Assembly (NCBI GenBank): GCA_961205875.1
Contig: OY540818.1
Location: 604,001 to 668,000, forward strand
Reading direction: 5' to 3'
Length of the DNA stretch: 64,000 nt
Source: Sialis fuliginosa
Lineage: Eukaryota; Arthropoda; Insecta; Megaloptera; Sialidae
Under the pieces are notes generated by a model, which was given only the letters and a program-made list of their open reading frames with translations, was not told the origin of the DNA and searched no databases. Shown here piece by piece: positions 21,099-33,195 of this stretch. Position numbers and translations under genes: made by a program. Every line of letters starts with the position of its first letter. Within the stretch, counting starts at the first letter, position 1.

Positions 21099-22629
21099 GT
21101 TCTCTCTGAAAGAACCCAAGGATTTGATGAACATATTAAAAATAGTGTAAGCAAAATTTACTTTTAATATGGTTTTTGATTAAATTGTTCTTTTTTATTC
21201 AATTTCATTAAATGATGTCTATATTTGCTATTATAGCCAATTGGTTAGATTTTATTAAATCTACCGATGGAAAATTAGTTTTGTCAACATACCGGAATAA
21301 AACCTATTTAGAAAGTAATATAAGAAATTTACTTTCCTGGTTGATAGTAATAGAAGAGATAGATAATGCCACTGAAAAAATTGTAATAGAGGGGCATCCC
21401 AAACAGTTAGATTCTTTTATGTAAGTATACTGATGATATAAAAACAAATTAATTGTTTAACGACATCGTTCTCACATTTTGATCTTTAATAATAAGTAGA
21501 GATTGGAAAAATAGTTGTTATTTTAAATGAAAAAGTTACTATATAGTTGATTTTTTTTCTGTAAAATAGTTGGAAAATAGTTTTTTTTAATCAAAATAGT
21601 TGTGAAATAGTTATAATTTTTTTAACAATAATAATTTTTTTTCGATTTAATCAATAAATTAGTGAAATCAACGTATTAGTAAAAAGTGTCAAATCCGGAA
21701 TTTTCGGGGAAAACATGTTATGGTCGATTCTAGATAGATTTAAAAAATTAATTAAATAAATATGTAAAAACACAACATAAATATCTATTAAAAAATATCT
21801 GTATAATAGACAAAATGTATTTATAAAAATATTTAAAACTAAAAAAATCTACAAAGAATTGTATGAATAAAACTCAAACTTATTAGGAAATCACAAGAAA
21901 TATATATTATGTTTATTATCTATAAACATGTATAATATTTTTTATTTTTTTGAAAAAAATCAATATTAATAATTAGAATTATTTCAAACATTGTCTTTAT
22001 GACTTTTTTCAATACAAAATCTTTAACATTTGATAAAAAAAGGCAAATAGTTTTAAAATAGTTGGAAAGGCAAAATAGTTGCAAATAGTTGATTTCAAAT
22101 CGGGTTCAATCAAACCAGTTTTCTGAAATCGATGGTGTTATAAAAATTATAATAGTTGCATTTTTCGCAATAGTTGAAAAACTATTTTTCCAATCTCTAA
22201 TAATAAGTATATTTTCTGAATTTTTATTTTAAAATATCAATATTTTTCATTATATTAATTGTATTTAATTGTTATTTATTATATTTTAGCCTGACAATGA
22301 TTCTGTGAATCGAAAGCTTGCGCGAATACTTTTTATTCTATTAAATTTTGACGTTTAAACAATTAATTTGTTTATATTTCATATATTAACGTCACTATAT
22401 TATATTTATTATACTGATGATATACATATATAAATTTGTTATTAAGGGCAATTTCTGATTGTACCATATTAATTTAATCATATTTTTCTATAGTATCAAA
22501 CAAGTGAGATTTCAAGAACTAGCCGAACAAATCGTTCATCTTTTTACCAGTGAAAATATTGAGACATATTATACCCAATCGAAAAATAATAAAAAGTATC
22601 AAATTTCAACCAAAATCAAATCTAAATAA
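21099..22629 (+). CDS. 3' end of an unrecognised spliced gene (three exons)
   Basis: Three exons fit in phase: 21099-21144 (acceptor TTGTACAG), 21237-21420 (donor before it GTGTAAGC, acceptor TGCTATTATAG, donor GTAAGTAT) and 22494-22629 (acceptor TTTTTCTATAG), ending TAA at 22627. All junctions are consistent, giving about 121 residues without an internal stop; a possible AATAAA lies near 22668. The peptide contains STYRNKTYLESNIRNLLSWL and ends KKYQISTKIKSK. It does not resemble any family I know: no zinc finger, no transposase motif, no membrane segment. The upstream exons are not found. The second intron (1073 bp) contains a 703-bp MITE. It is either a host gene or the tail of an unrecognised element gene. 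Confidence 0.55.
21497..22199. mobile_element. hAT-like MITE in an intron, 8-bp TSD ATAATAAG
   Basis: It begins TAGAGATTGGAAAAATAGTT at 21497 and ends AACTATTTTTCCAATCTCTA at 22199, perfect inverted repeats, with ATAATAAG directly repeated at 21489-21496 and 22200-22207. The body is packed with AAAATAGTTG / ATAGTTGnAAA words in both halves, which look like subterminal transposase-binding repeats. It is 703 bp, non-coding, and lies within the second intron of the gene at 21099-22629. Confidence 0.88.
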
Positions 22630-22984
22630 TAAATGAAATAATGGTATGCCAAATGGTAAATACATTTACAATAAATATATATTAATTTATAATGAGTTAG
22701 TCACACTTTTATGTTTCTTATCAATATTTTTAAATTACATATTTTTTTGTAGGTGTATTGTTTGTATTGTTAAGTATTAATGTGCGAATTTCATACTTAA
22801 AACTGAAAACCAATTTAGATCCTTCAGATAGAGTGAAAATTTGACATTAAATGCTCGAAGAAGTATTCTGTTAACAGCATTGCTGAGTACTATTAGCTTA
22901 GTTGTTTTACATTGTATTAAAAAAATAATAATTGTATATATATATATATATTTATTTATTTATAATATAATAGTAGTGACGTTA

Positions 22985-23312
22985 AATATAAATAAAAACA
23001 AACTTGTTTGTTTAAACGTCAAAATTTATTAAAGAAGAGGAAACCGCAAGCTTTCGATTCACAGAATCATCGTCAGGCTATTAATAAAGAATTAAATTTG
23101 AGAAAGATGTCGTTATCTCAATAATTATATAAAATATAATAATTATAATAAATATAATGAATTTTATTGAGATAACGACATCTTTCTCAAATTTAAATCT
23201 TTATTAATAGCCTGACGATGATTCTGTGAATCGAAAGCTTGCGGTTTCCTCTTCTTTAATAAATTTTGACGTTTAAACAAACAAGTTTGTTTTTATTTAT
23301 TTATTTATATAT
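22985..23312. repeat. Near-perfect palindrome with about 145-bp arms
   Basis: The left arm runs from about 22993 (AAAAACAAACTTGTTTGTTT) to 23128, and the right arm is its almost exact reverse complement ending near 23300, around a short AT spacer at 23129-23160. Shared words include GTTTAAACGTCAAAATTTAT, GCAAGCTTTCGATTCACAG and GATAACGACATCTTTCTC. Related but diverged words occur at 21445-21480 and 22290-22375, so the palindrome belongs to a repeat family present three times here. Arms this alike imply a recent origin or gene conversion. Confidence 0.8.
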
Positions 23313-23700
23313 ATTGTATTGTATTGACGTTTTGAATACCTAACCAATGGTCGAACATAACAAATAAAATGTATTATTATTATTATTATTATTATATTGT
23401 ATATGAATATAAATTATGTGTTGTTTGTAGCACTGAAGAAGGAATAGTAGTTTCCGAAAAAAAAATTATAGATATAATTTATTTATAACTAATACTAATT
23501 ATTATACCGGCTAATCAGCTGATATTTTATAACAGGACAAATGTAATGATCCATTCGAGTTTTAACTAGAAAAGTGCATACATGTATTGTTGCTCTAACG
23601 TGCATAGTTTTGATTAGTGATCTCGAGTGTTGTGTTAAAATTTGAGTATTTCTCAAAATTGTGAAGTGATTAAGGTGAAAATAAGAGTGAGAATTCAAGA

Positions 23701-25326
23701 ATGAGTTCATCCCGATCCAGTAGTGGAGGTATTTCAATTGAAGATTTGGATCCAGACCCAGGTGGGACCGGGTCCGTAATATGGAAGGCTTTAAACACAT
23801 TAATAAACGACAACTATGACAGCGAAATGGATTACACTACAGTCGAAACCAGAAACAAAAGAAAAAGGGTAATTGACAACAAATCACCCAAAACGCAAGG
23901 TAAGACTTTAATTTTATCTACATCCGAATCCGTAACCAACAACACTACGGAACAAAAAACCGAAGAAAACATTAATAAAGAGGGTAATGTTAATAGTTCT
24001 AACATCATTAATAATAATAATTCTTCATTAAATAATAATAACGTGAGTGATAAAAATAAAAAACAAAATAAAAAAAGTTTCTTTCAAAATGGTGATATGG
24101 GTCCGTATTATGTTTACATAGAGGGGGAAAATGAAAAGAAAATAGGGAAAATTCACCCAATGGCGTTTGCGAAAATCTTATACAAAGCATTACCTAATAT
24201 TAAAAATGACATAATTCACATCAAGTCTACGGGAGTCAATAGAATTAAAGTAGAAATGAAAAAATATACGGCTGCGAATAAACTTGCTTTTGCGAAATTG
24301 CCGGATATGATTACATACATTCCGAAACACCTAACTGAAAAGCAAGGGGTGGTAAAACAGGTAGATACAGCTTTATCAGAAGAGTACATAATGAACGAAA
24401 TAGAATCGCCATATAAGGTTATAGGAGTAAGGCGGGTAAATAGAAAATTAACGAAAGAAGGTAATGTGGTTACAGTGCCAAGACAAGTTATAATTGTGTC
24501 ATTCTCAGGTCAAAAAATTCCTCAATATGTAACTATAGATAGTGTGAGATGTCCAGTTGAACCGTATGTACAATCAGTGACACAATGTCAGCAATGTCTT
24601 AGATTTGGTCATACAAAATTACAATGTAGAAGTAAAGCCAGATGTGAAAAATGCGGTGAAACTCATGAGAAAGGGGAGTGCGAAAAAAGTGACAACCCTG
24701 AATGTGTACACTGTCAGGGAGGTCATTCAGCCCTCGACCGCGCATGCCCGGCTTACGAAATACAGCGCAGAATCAAATATCATATGGCGCACAGCAATCT
24801 GTCATATGATCAAGCAATTAAACTAGTCAATGGGGATACGTATGCAAACATTACAAGAAACCAGAATAATTTCGAAGGTCAAGAAAACGAGTTTCCTTCC
24901 TTAATAAACAAAAATAAAGCAACGGAAAATGAACATTTAACCCCTAATCATAATATGGATGCTAATTCAATTAATTTAAGAAGAAATAATAAAACATATA
25001 AATCTCTATTTGATAATAAAGATATAAATCAACCTAATCTAACCTGTAATAATAAACAATCAATAATAAATAATAATAACCCACAAGTTAAAAATGACTG
25101 GTACCTAAACCCATCTAGACATAATTTTAAAGCAATAGTTTCTAACCCGCATAAATCAACAACCAATCAAGACGAAAGTGGATCTATAAACATAAATAAT
25201 TTGATTGAATACATGTGTGAGATAATTAAAGAAATTTTGTTAAGTAATTTTAATATCAGCTCTCTACCCCTTTATGATATAAAAGACAAATTAACTAACG
25301 CAATATTAAGGGACAACAATGGATAA
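23701..25326 (+). CDS. LINE ORF1, gag-like RNA-binding protein
   Basis: This 541-residue protein should bind the element RNA and form the RNP. The N-terminus is Ser/Asp-rich (MSSSRSSSGG) followed by an Asn-rich low-complexity stretch (about residues 90-125). A central folded part precedes three consecutive zinc knuckles at about residues 294-346: CQQCLRFGHTKLQC, CEKCGETHEKGEC and CVHCQGGHSALDRAC, the triple-knuckle layout of I/Jockey-type ORF1. The C-terminal third is again Asn-rich. It starts at the first ATG after the 150-base leader and overlaps ORF2 by 8 bases (ATGGATAA), suggesting termination-reinitiation. The frame is fully open. Confidence 0.9.
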   Translation: MSSSRSSSGGISIEDLDPDPGGTGSVIWKALNTLINDNYDSEMDYTTVETRNKRKRVIDNKSPKTQGKTLILSTSESVTNNTTEQKTEENINKEGNVNSSNIINNNNSSLNNNNVSDKNKKQNKKSFFQNGDMGPYYVYIEGENEKKIGKIHPMAFAKILYKALPNIKNDIIHIKSTGVNRIKVEMKKYTAANKLAFAKLPDMITYIPKHLTEKQGVVKQVDTALSEEYIMNEIESPYKVIGVRRVNRKLTKEGNVVTVPRQVIIVSFSGQKIPQYVTIDSVRCPVEPYVQSVTQCQQCLRFGHTKLQCRSKARCEKCGETHEKGECEKSDNPECVHCQGGHSALDRACPAYEIQRRIKYHMAHSNLSYDQAIKLVNGDTYANITRNQNNFEGQENEFPSLINKNKATENEHLTPNHNMDANSINLRRNNKTYKSLFDNKDINQPNLTCNNKQSIINNNNPQVKNDWYLNPSRHNFKAIVSNPHKSTTNQDESGSININNLIEYMCEIIKEILLSNFNISSLPLYDIKDKLTNAILRDNNG

Positions 25327-28300
25327 AAAAATTCTACAGTGGAACGCGAGATCCATCAAATCAAACAAAATCAACCTAGAGAGTTATCTTTATAAAAATC
25401 AAGATGTGGACGTCATAATTTTATCTGAAACTTGGCTCTCAGCATTTGATAATATACATATTAGAGGGTTTAATATTATCAGAACAGACCGCCTTGACGC
25501 TCATGGTGGAGTGGCTCTGTTAATTAAAAAAAATATATGTACAAAGAAATAAGTATAAATAAGTACAATAACGAAATAGAAATATGTGCGGCAGAAATAT
25601 TTTTAGACGAAAAACCTATCACAGTAATTTCTGTTTACTGTCCTCCAGGAATAAGAACATCAGAATCTGACTGGTTGAATATTTTAAAGCAGTTTAATGA
25701 TCCTTTTATTTTCGCAGGCGATTTTAACGCACACCATCCGATGTGGGGTAGTGGGTACGCCGATAGATCTGGTCGAGTTTTATTAGATGCTATAGAAGAA
25801 CATAATTTAATAAACATTAACGATGGGTCACCAACACGATTGTCAACTCCAAACCAACAACCATCGGTACTAGATTTGACTTTTGTATCTTCAAACACAG
25901 CAGCTAAGTGTTCATGGAATATAATTGAAAATACTTTAGGTTCAGATCATTACCTAATACAAATCAACATTTTACAAGAACAGAAGCGTTCAGAAAGTAA
26001 ATATATACCAGTAAGGAAGTGGAATATAAAAAAGGCAGATTGGACTAAATATAAAGAAAAAATAGAAGAAACATACAAGAATGGGTATGGAAAAAACGAT
26101 ACAATAGAAGAATTTGAAACTTTAATTAAAGTCATAGAGGAAGCAGCGACAATCAGTATACCAAAACAGAAATATATAAAAAATAAAAAATATAACGCAC
26201 CATGGTGGGATGAGGAATGTGCTAATTTAATCAAGTTGAGAAAAGAGTCTTTAAAACGTTTTAAGATGGTATCAACAATGGAAAATTATATATCGCATAG
26301 ACGTACAGATGCCATAATTAAAAAACAACTGAAAGCAAAAAAGATAGAATCTTGGAAAAAATACTGTGAAGAAATAAACAGAGAAACCCCTATCGCAGAT
26401 ATTTGGAAAAATATTAAAAGGTACAAAAAAAGTATTCATGAAGGGGATCCACTTCCGGTAACTGACGCATGGATAGAAAAATTACTGATAGAATTAACGC
26501 CACCTTCAGTAACGAACTTAATAAAAATAGACGACGTAGAACAAGTCAGAAGTACACATATTTTAAACAAGAGATTTGAAATGCAAGAGTTACACAGGGC
26601 CCTGAAAAACTCTAACAATTCAGCGCCAGGACATGACAACATTCATTATGCCATGTTATACAATCTACCAATATCTGCAAAAGAAAATTTACTTTTAATT
26701 TTAGATGATATATGGAATAAACAAATTAATATGCCATCTCTTAAAACAATAAATGTAGTACCGATCCTGAAAAATCAGAAAAATCCCAATGAACACAAAT
26801 CATACCGTCCGATTTCATTATCATCATGCATCACAAAAACATTAGAACGAATTATTAAGTACAGACTCGAATGGTGGTGCGAACATAACCGACTACTTCC
26901 GAGTAACCAATACGGATTTCGCAAAGGTATGAGTACAACAGACGCGCTAACTCACTTGATAAGTGAGATAGAAATTACATATGCTAAAAACGATTATTTA
27001 TCAGCGATATTTACAGATATAAGCGATGCTTATAATAACGTAGATTTAAATGTTTTAGTAGACAAGTTGAAAATGATAAAAATACCAACACAATTTATAA
27101 AATCGATAATAGCACATCTATCAAATAGAATAATCTATATTAAAACGAAAAATAGAAAAGAAGGGCCACGAATTTCAAATCACGGACTTCCACAAGGGTC
27201 AATTATCAGTCCTATATTATTTAACATCTATACTCTAGACATACATAATATATTCAACAGTATACCAAACATAAAATGTATACAATACGCAGATGATTTG
27301 TGTATATTTACCAAAGACAAGAAGTTAGAAGTAGCAAAACAAAATATTTCAGAAGCAATAAAAACTCTCGATAAATGGCTTCAAAAAAATAATCTTGAAA
27401 TTTCTGAACATAAGACAACGTTATGTACATTTACAAGGCACAGAAATGCAAATAATGAAACACACGTGAAGTTAGAGAAATATAAGATTAAAATTAGTAA
27501 AGAGGTAAAATATCTAGGAGTTATATTAGATGAAAAATTAAAATGGAAAAAACAAATTGAATATACTGCTGCAAAATGTGAAAAACAGATAAATATGATG
27601 AGAGCACTTACAGCCATATGGTGGGGGGCAGACCCAAAAATACTATTAATAATGTACAGATCTCTAATTAGGTCAAACATGGATTATGTAAGCACATTAA
27701 TAGGCTCGGCCTCAGATAATATATTAAGAATATTAGACAAAGTGCAATTTAAAGCAATACGGCTCTGTTTAGGAGCAATGAGATCGACACCAGTCAATGC
27801 TTTATTGGTAGAGGCAGGAGAACCGCCATTAGAATTAAGGAGAGAATTTATTTGTAAAAAAATACATATTAAACAAGATTCAAATAACCAACAATGATAT
27901 AGTTAAAAACATCAAAGTACTAGTAGATATGTATGAGACAGGAAATATATATTTGGTTAAAAAGAAAAATAAACCATTAATCGAATCATACACTGAAGTC
28001 AGAAAATATGAATCATCAATATATAAAAACGAGTTAAACCCTTTATTTAAAATGAAGTATGAAATGTATATGACAACCCCACATACGATTACAGATATTA
28101 ACTATACAGACGACAAGATAAGAAACGAAATTTTACTTTATGAGGTTCTAAGCAACAAAGAAAATAACACCAAAATATTCACGGACGCCTCGAAATCAGG
28201 TCACAATATTGGGTACGCCATTTACGAACCTGTAAACAATATACAAATTGAAAGAAAACTTCCAGAAAACATTTCGATATACTCGGCAGAATGCAGCGCT

Positions 28301-29038
28301 ATAATCGAAGCCCTAAAATACGCCAGAAATCAAAACTTGTCTGACGTTTGTATAATCACTGACGCTAAATCAATTCTAATTAAAATGCAAAATCTAGCTA
28401 CTATTAAAAAATGTAATTACTTATTTTTAAGCATAATAAAGAGTGTATATTTAATGAAAAAACATAATATTAACATCACCTTCATCTGGTCTAAAAGTCA
28501 CGCGGGCATAACAAATAATGAAATAGTTGACGATTTGGCGAAAAAGGCGGCGGAAAAGGCGAAACTAGAAGATATAAAAATCCCATATCCAGACATTATA
28601 AGCAACTTGAAAAAAGAAATGAGAGAAAAGTGGAACGAAGAATGGAGAAAGTCACAACACATAAAAGGAAGAAATTATGGGCTTATCCATCCTTCTATTC
28701 CCCAAGTTCCATGGTTCCAAGTGCGAAACTATAGTAGACATGAAATTGCAACAATAGTTAGAATTAAATTTAATCATGGAAGCTTTCCGAAGCATCTGTA
28801 TAAAATTAACGTACTGCCATCTCCAATGTGTGAATGTGACCCAACGACGGAAGGAGACATAAATCATATTTTCTTCAAATGCAAAATATACAAACATCAA
28901 CAGAACATATTTTATAAAGAGTTAATTGAAGCGAAGGTTCCATTACCTACATCTATACAAGTCATACTACAGTCGAATAAACAAGAAGTATACGAAATTT
29001 TGTGTAAATTCATCAAACTATCAAAACTGACGATTTAA
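25319..29038 (+). pseudogene. LINE ORF2: endonuclease-RT-RNase H, two frame breaks
   Basis: The order is APE-type endonuclease (about 25319-26000; WNARSIKSNK, LSETWL, YCPPG, GDFNAHHPMWG, GSDHYLI), reverse transcriptase (about 26740-27500; YRPISLSSC, YGFRKGMSTTDAL, GLPQGSIISPILFN, YADDL near 27286) and RNase H (about 28170-28560; FTDASKSG, YSAECSAIIEAL, ITDAKS, WSKSHAGI). It ends with a Cys/His cluster CECDPTTEGDINHIFFKC. All catalytic residues I can place are present. The frame changes at an A8 run (25526-25533) and an A7 run (27856-27862), leaving three open segments, 25319-25552, 25537-27897 and 27929-29038. Both breaks are in homopolymers, so sequencing or assembly error is possible. Confidence 0.85.
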
Positions 29039-29640
29039 AAAAGTATTATAAAATTAAATTAGAAGAATAGTTAAAAAAAAAGTTTATGTGAAAAAAAATA
29101 ATAATAATAAAAAATAAATAAAAAATTCCTAATGTGTGAACCACAAGCCTCATCCTTTGAATCCTTGCCGTATTGTTTGTTATTTCCTGCCCTGACAGGC
29201 ACAGTGGCAAAAAAAAATAATCCTATATTTGTGTCCCAGTTATATGTAAGAGATAAGAATTAAAAAAAAAAAAAAAAAAAAAAAAATCAGAATAAATAAG
29301 GATAAAACTATATATATATATATATAGAAGTACCTATAATATAATAAATTTTAGTAAAATTTAATAACAAAAAAAAAAAATTTGGCTGTATCACTAAGAA
29401 AAGAACGCCAACAGAAGAAGAAGAAGAAGAAGAAGAATGTAATGATCAACGAATCACCCGGGATAAATATATCATTAATAAGTAGGTACTTACATATTAT
29501 ATCTTAAACACAAGTTATTACCAAACTAAATCTAACTTTAACAGGTTTCGATATTGACAAGGAACTCAATACGGGACAAGATTATTATAGCCATAATAAG
29601 AAATCATGTCAATAACATTCTATTTCAAATTATAGCGTAC

Positions 29641-30356
29641 TCTCGACCTTTTAGTATTTGCGACCCAATTTACAATCAGAAATCGCATCGCTCCCCCCCC
29701 CCCCCCTCACACTATTATTTTATTAATCCTTCTTTCGAAAAACTTTGTTCTGCATTATTAATCTTGTTTTTAATTTATTATTAATAAGTTAATTATTAAA
29801 TATTTACATTGTGCAGTAAGTACTGATACCATCCTATGTATTATATCAGTGTAAATGTAAACGTGTTGGTGGAGCCGAGATACGAACCGTTGTTTGTTTC
29901 TAACGATACCTTAGCTAACAGATAACAGAGGGCGTGGTTTCGGTGACTCAGCTGAGAATCCACGAGGCTAAGCAAGAACGCTTCCGAACGTCGCCGTGAA
30001 AAGAACTAGTAGTTCTATATAATTTATATTCATATATTATTGTATCAAGCATTATTATTTATTATTATTACACATCGAATGTATTTAAGTTAAGTATAAT
30101 TGGTTTTTTTTTTTTTTTGGTATTTGTTTGTTAATATATTTTAAATTCACAGAGTTATATTGTACATTATTTATTTAAACCTATGGAAATACATCTGCTA
30201 CTACTCTACAGCAACACGTGTATTTTATTTTTTAATATGTCAGAATGTATTTTATTGCTTTTCTTTCAGTAAATTAAATATATTTTTTAATAATATTTCT
30301 TATAATTTTTTCTCGATTTGCTCGCGCCCACCATTTAGTTTTATCTAAGAGAATCG
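29641..30356. mobile_element. Insertion in the dispersed repeat; possible SINE part on minus strand
   Basis: This block is absent from repeat copy A. Its minus strand near 29870-29925 reads TTAGCTAAGGTATCGTTAG then CAACGGTTCGTATCTCGGC, which loosely resemble Pol III A and B boxes and end TCCACC like a tRNA 3' part. A tRNA-derived SINE is therefore possible. A run of 15 C lies at 29691-29705 and T-rich tracts lie near 30110. No open frame with motifs. The class is uncertain. Confidence 0.35.
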
Positions 30357-30929
30357 CTGGCGTACGTTATTTACTGATAGTGTTTCACTGACGAGATCAG
30401 TTTGTGCGCTAGCGTAATTTCATAATCAGTATATCTCGACACAGAGCAAATAGCACGTGGGTTTTGGTCTCAAATTATATAAATCGATTCGATCTACGAA
30501 ATACAAGTACAAATCAAAAAATTAACCAGTTTTAATGAGTGAAAAACTTCATATTATAAAAAAAAGAAAAATTTAATTTCGTATTTCCACGATTTATTTT
30601 GTAAACATTAATTAATTGAATTGAAATAAAAATGTGAGTATATAAGAATATACTCTCTACACTCTACGTGGTTTCTCCCACTTTATTTTGGTTGAGCTGG
30701 GATCAGCGTATTTACAGTATTATCCTTGAAATAATACCATCTTTACTAACAAACAAAATATAGAAAATAACGATAGTCGTTATTCTAAAGGGTGAAATAG
30801 CTTAAACCTTTTTTTGACGCTTGTACTCAAATGTAAAAAGTATACTCATCTGTATTAATGAATAATTCAGGGGAATATCAGGCTAACTGCCTTTTTCATT
30901 ACAGCGTAAGTCATCACTGACAAGGTGAT

Positions 30930-31680
30930 ATAATATTATATTATTATATAGAAAAATACGGAATACGCGGTCAAGCTAATAAATTAATTATATCTTATAT
31001 GACAAATAGAACACAATTAGTGGAAATAAATATAAACAATTATACTTCTATATCGCAAATATCGAGATCTAATATCACACCCAAATCCGAAGGCACGCCG
31101 CAGGGATCTATCCTATCCCTACTATTGTTCAATATTTATATTACCGATTTAACAGACAATATTAAAGAACATTTAATTCTGTACGCGGACGATATAACAA
31201 TTATTTATTATGAAATACACACTGAAAATATCACTAAAAAAATAATGACTTTAAGATCTTTAATAGGCTGGACATCTAGCAACGCACTAAAAATTAATAT
31301 TGAAAAAACAAAATACATAAGATTTAGATAATTTAATGATCTAATTAACAAAATAACACTTGACACAAACAACGAAATCCCGCTAGAATCTTCTGTCAAA
31401 CTATTAGGAATATATTTTATAAACTAATAAAATATTCAAATTCTGTTTCTTATTACGCAGCATGAAAACTAAAGCACCGATAGAAGTATTATTAAACAAT
31501 ATTTATCACTCGTTTATAGTCTCGAACATACGCTACAGAATAATTACGAGTAGGTATATGAGGCAATACAAACTACATAAATAAAATACAAAAAAAGACT
31601 TGCGAATTATAAACGGTAACAGTCCTAGAGATCCCTGTCGGCCTATCTTCAAGAAACTTAAGGTACTAACCCTACCTATT
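30930..31680 (+). pseudogene. LINE reverse transcriptase relic
   Basis: A 110-codon frame (30999-31331) holds RT core motifs: MTNRTQLVEI, GTPQGSILSLLLFNIYITDL and LYADDITII. Sense continues upstream (KYGIRGQANKLIISY from about 30955). Downstream, in shifted frames, come LESSVKLLGIYF, a thumb-like EVLLNNIYHSFI and a final CRPIFKKLKVLTLPI near 31640-31672. This matches Jockey/CR1-like RT order without RNase H. Several frameshifts make it dead. It ends at the left border of the inverted-repeat element at 31698. Confidence 0.82.
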
Positions 31681-32204
31681 TAAGGACAGTAGGTAATGAG
31701 TCATTCCATGTCAAATCAACACAGGGTATAAACCTCACCATCTCAGATTTTCATGAAATTTGGCACAATTGTACTATTCATTTAGACTTAGAAAAATATC
31801 AAATTTTATTGAGATATGTCTACTGGTTTTGAAATTACAGCTATGTAAAGTTTTCAAACATTGATCAAAAAACCGTGATGGAAAATTTTTGAAATGCTCT
31901 GGAAGCTGATCTAATTGACTTAGAGAACTGGGCGGGGTGTCATTTTACAGCATATTTCACACCGATTCCAATGATATACAACACAATATGGGTTAAGAAA
32001 AAAAATGTTTTCAAAATCAATGTCAAAATTTTGATTTTTAATTTCACAACAAGTACGGTTTCAAAAATTTTCAAATTAATACCAAACATAATCATTATAG
32101 TTGTGAATCACCTGGCAAAATATAAATGAGGGATGACAATGGATTCTATGTTAAAATAATTTAAGACTGAAGCTCGAATTTAAAAATCGCTCTGTATTTA
32201 GACT

Positions 32205-33195
32205 GTGAAAAATTCAACAATGCTAAAATGTATACTTGCATGAACATGAACACTAATATGAAGTAACAATACATTACTAAATTCGAAATGGGCTATTTTT
32301 TGCCACAGAAGCATGGCCCTCGCATTACCACGGGCCCCCCAACTGGAATTGTTACGAAACAATTTTTACGTTTTCAAAACTTTTCAAATTAATACCAAGA
32401 ATAGTCATTATTGTTGTGAATCACCTGGCAAAATATAAATGTGGGATGATAATGGGTTCAATGATAAAATAATTTAAGACTGAAGCTCGAATTTAAAAAT
32501 CACTGTGTATACAGGAAATATTTATGCTATTAAAAAAATGTTAGGCCTAAATTGGTAAATTTTACACATGACATAGTAGCTAGTTCAATGTAATAAAAAG
32601 CTGTATTGTTATATTTGAAGTACCAGTAATCCAAGTTTCAAAATTCCAATTTGTTAATGTCAAACTATTCACGCATACAATGACATGTAAGCTGTATGTG
32701 GTAACCTTATGGGATCGACTTTAGTTTGAATTAAAAATAAATAAATAAAACTATTAGCTTTCATCATTTTTGAAGTAAGTAAGCTTGTTGCAAATAAATC
32801 AACAATACTACAAAATATCTTTAGTTATAATTAAAAATATATACAAAAGTAAATCCTGTGACCCCGACTGGGAGAATTAATGTTATTCTTGAAAATGAAT
32901 TATGAATTTATGAATTAAAATTTTGAATTGAAAGGCCTAAAAAATAAACTTTGATATTATTTATTTTTCTATTTAAAGACCTTAAAAAAGGTCGTTCAAA
33001 TAAACCTGTATGGTCAAAAAAAAATTTCTTAAGGGGCTCGCAACAATTCCAGTTGGGGGGCCCGTGGTAATGCGAGGGCCATGCTTCTGTGGCAAAAAAA
33101 TAGCACATTTTGAATTTAGTAACGTATTGTTACTTCATATTAGTGTTCATGTTCATGCAAGTATACATTTTAGCATTGTTGAATTTTTCACAGTT
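32205..33195. repeat. Inner inverted repeat inside the large element
   Basis: The segment 32205-32350 (CAACAATGCTAAAATGTATA, then GCATGGCCCTCGCATTACCA) returns as its reverse complement at about 33040-33195. Between them are the direct duplicate of the outer arm (32350-32505) and AT-rich filler. It suggests either a second foldback nested in the first or a rearrangement within it. A short + frame at 33010-33198 merely crosses one arm. Confidence 0.7.

Larger units (their letters stand above)
23552..29435 (+). mobile_element. LINE with RNase H (I/Nimb-like), 12-bp TSD
   Basis: AATGTAATGATC occurs at 23540-23551 and 29436-29447, flanking a 5884-bp element that ends in a (GAA)n tail near 29413-29435. 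It has a short 5' UTR, ORF1 (gag-like with three CCHC knuckles), an overlapping ORF2 (endonuclease, RT, RNase H) and a 3' UTR with A-rich tracts. An APE-type endonuclease plus a C-terminal RNase H fits the I group of LINEs; Nimb-like is my inference. It looks full length, with only two single-base frame breaks, so it is young. Confidence 0.88.
23394..30850. repeat. Dispersed repeat, copy B, split by two insertions
   Basis: This copy matches 12720-13860 in three blocks: 23394-23538, 29448-29640 and 30357-30850. The gaps are a LINE (23552-29435) and a 0.7-kb insertion (about 29641-30356). At the second gap the words GCGTAC (left, near 29635) and GCGTAC (right, near 30359) may be a 6-bp duplication. 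Comparing copies A and B therefore dates both insertions after the repeat spread. Confidence 0.72.

Noticed and set aside
22925-22990. (TA)n and TTTATTTA tracts resembling a regulatory AT-rich site
   Set aside because: Simple-sequence DNA, common across the window, with no linked gene start.
23374-23396. (ATT)n tract resembling a LINE tail
   Set aside because: No LINE coding sequence ends there on either strand. Treated as a microsatellite.
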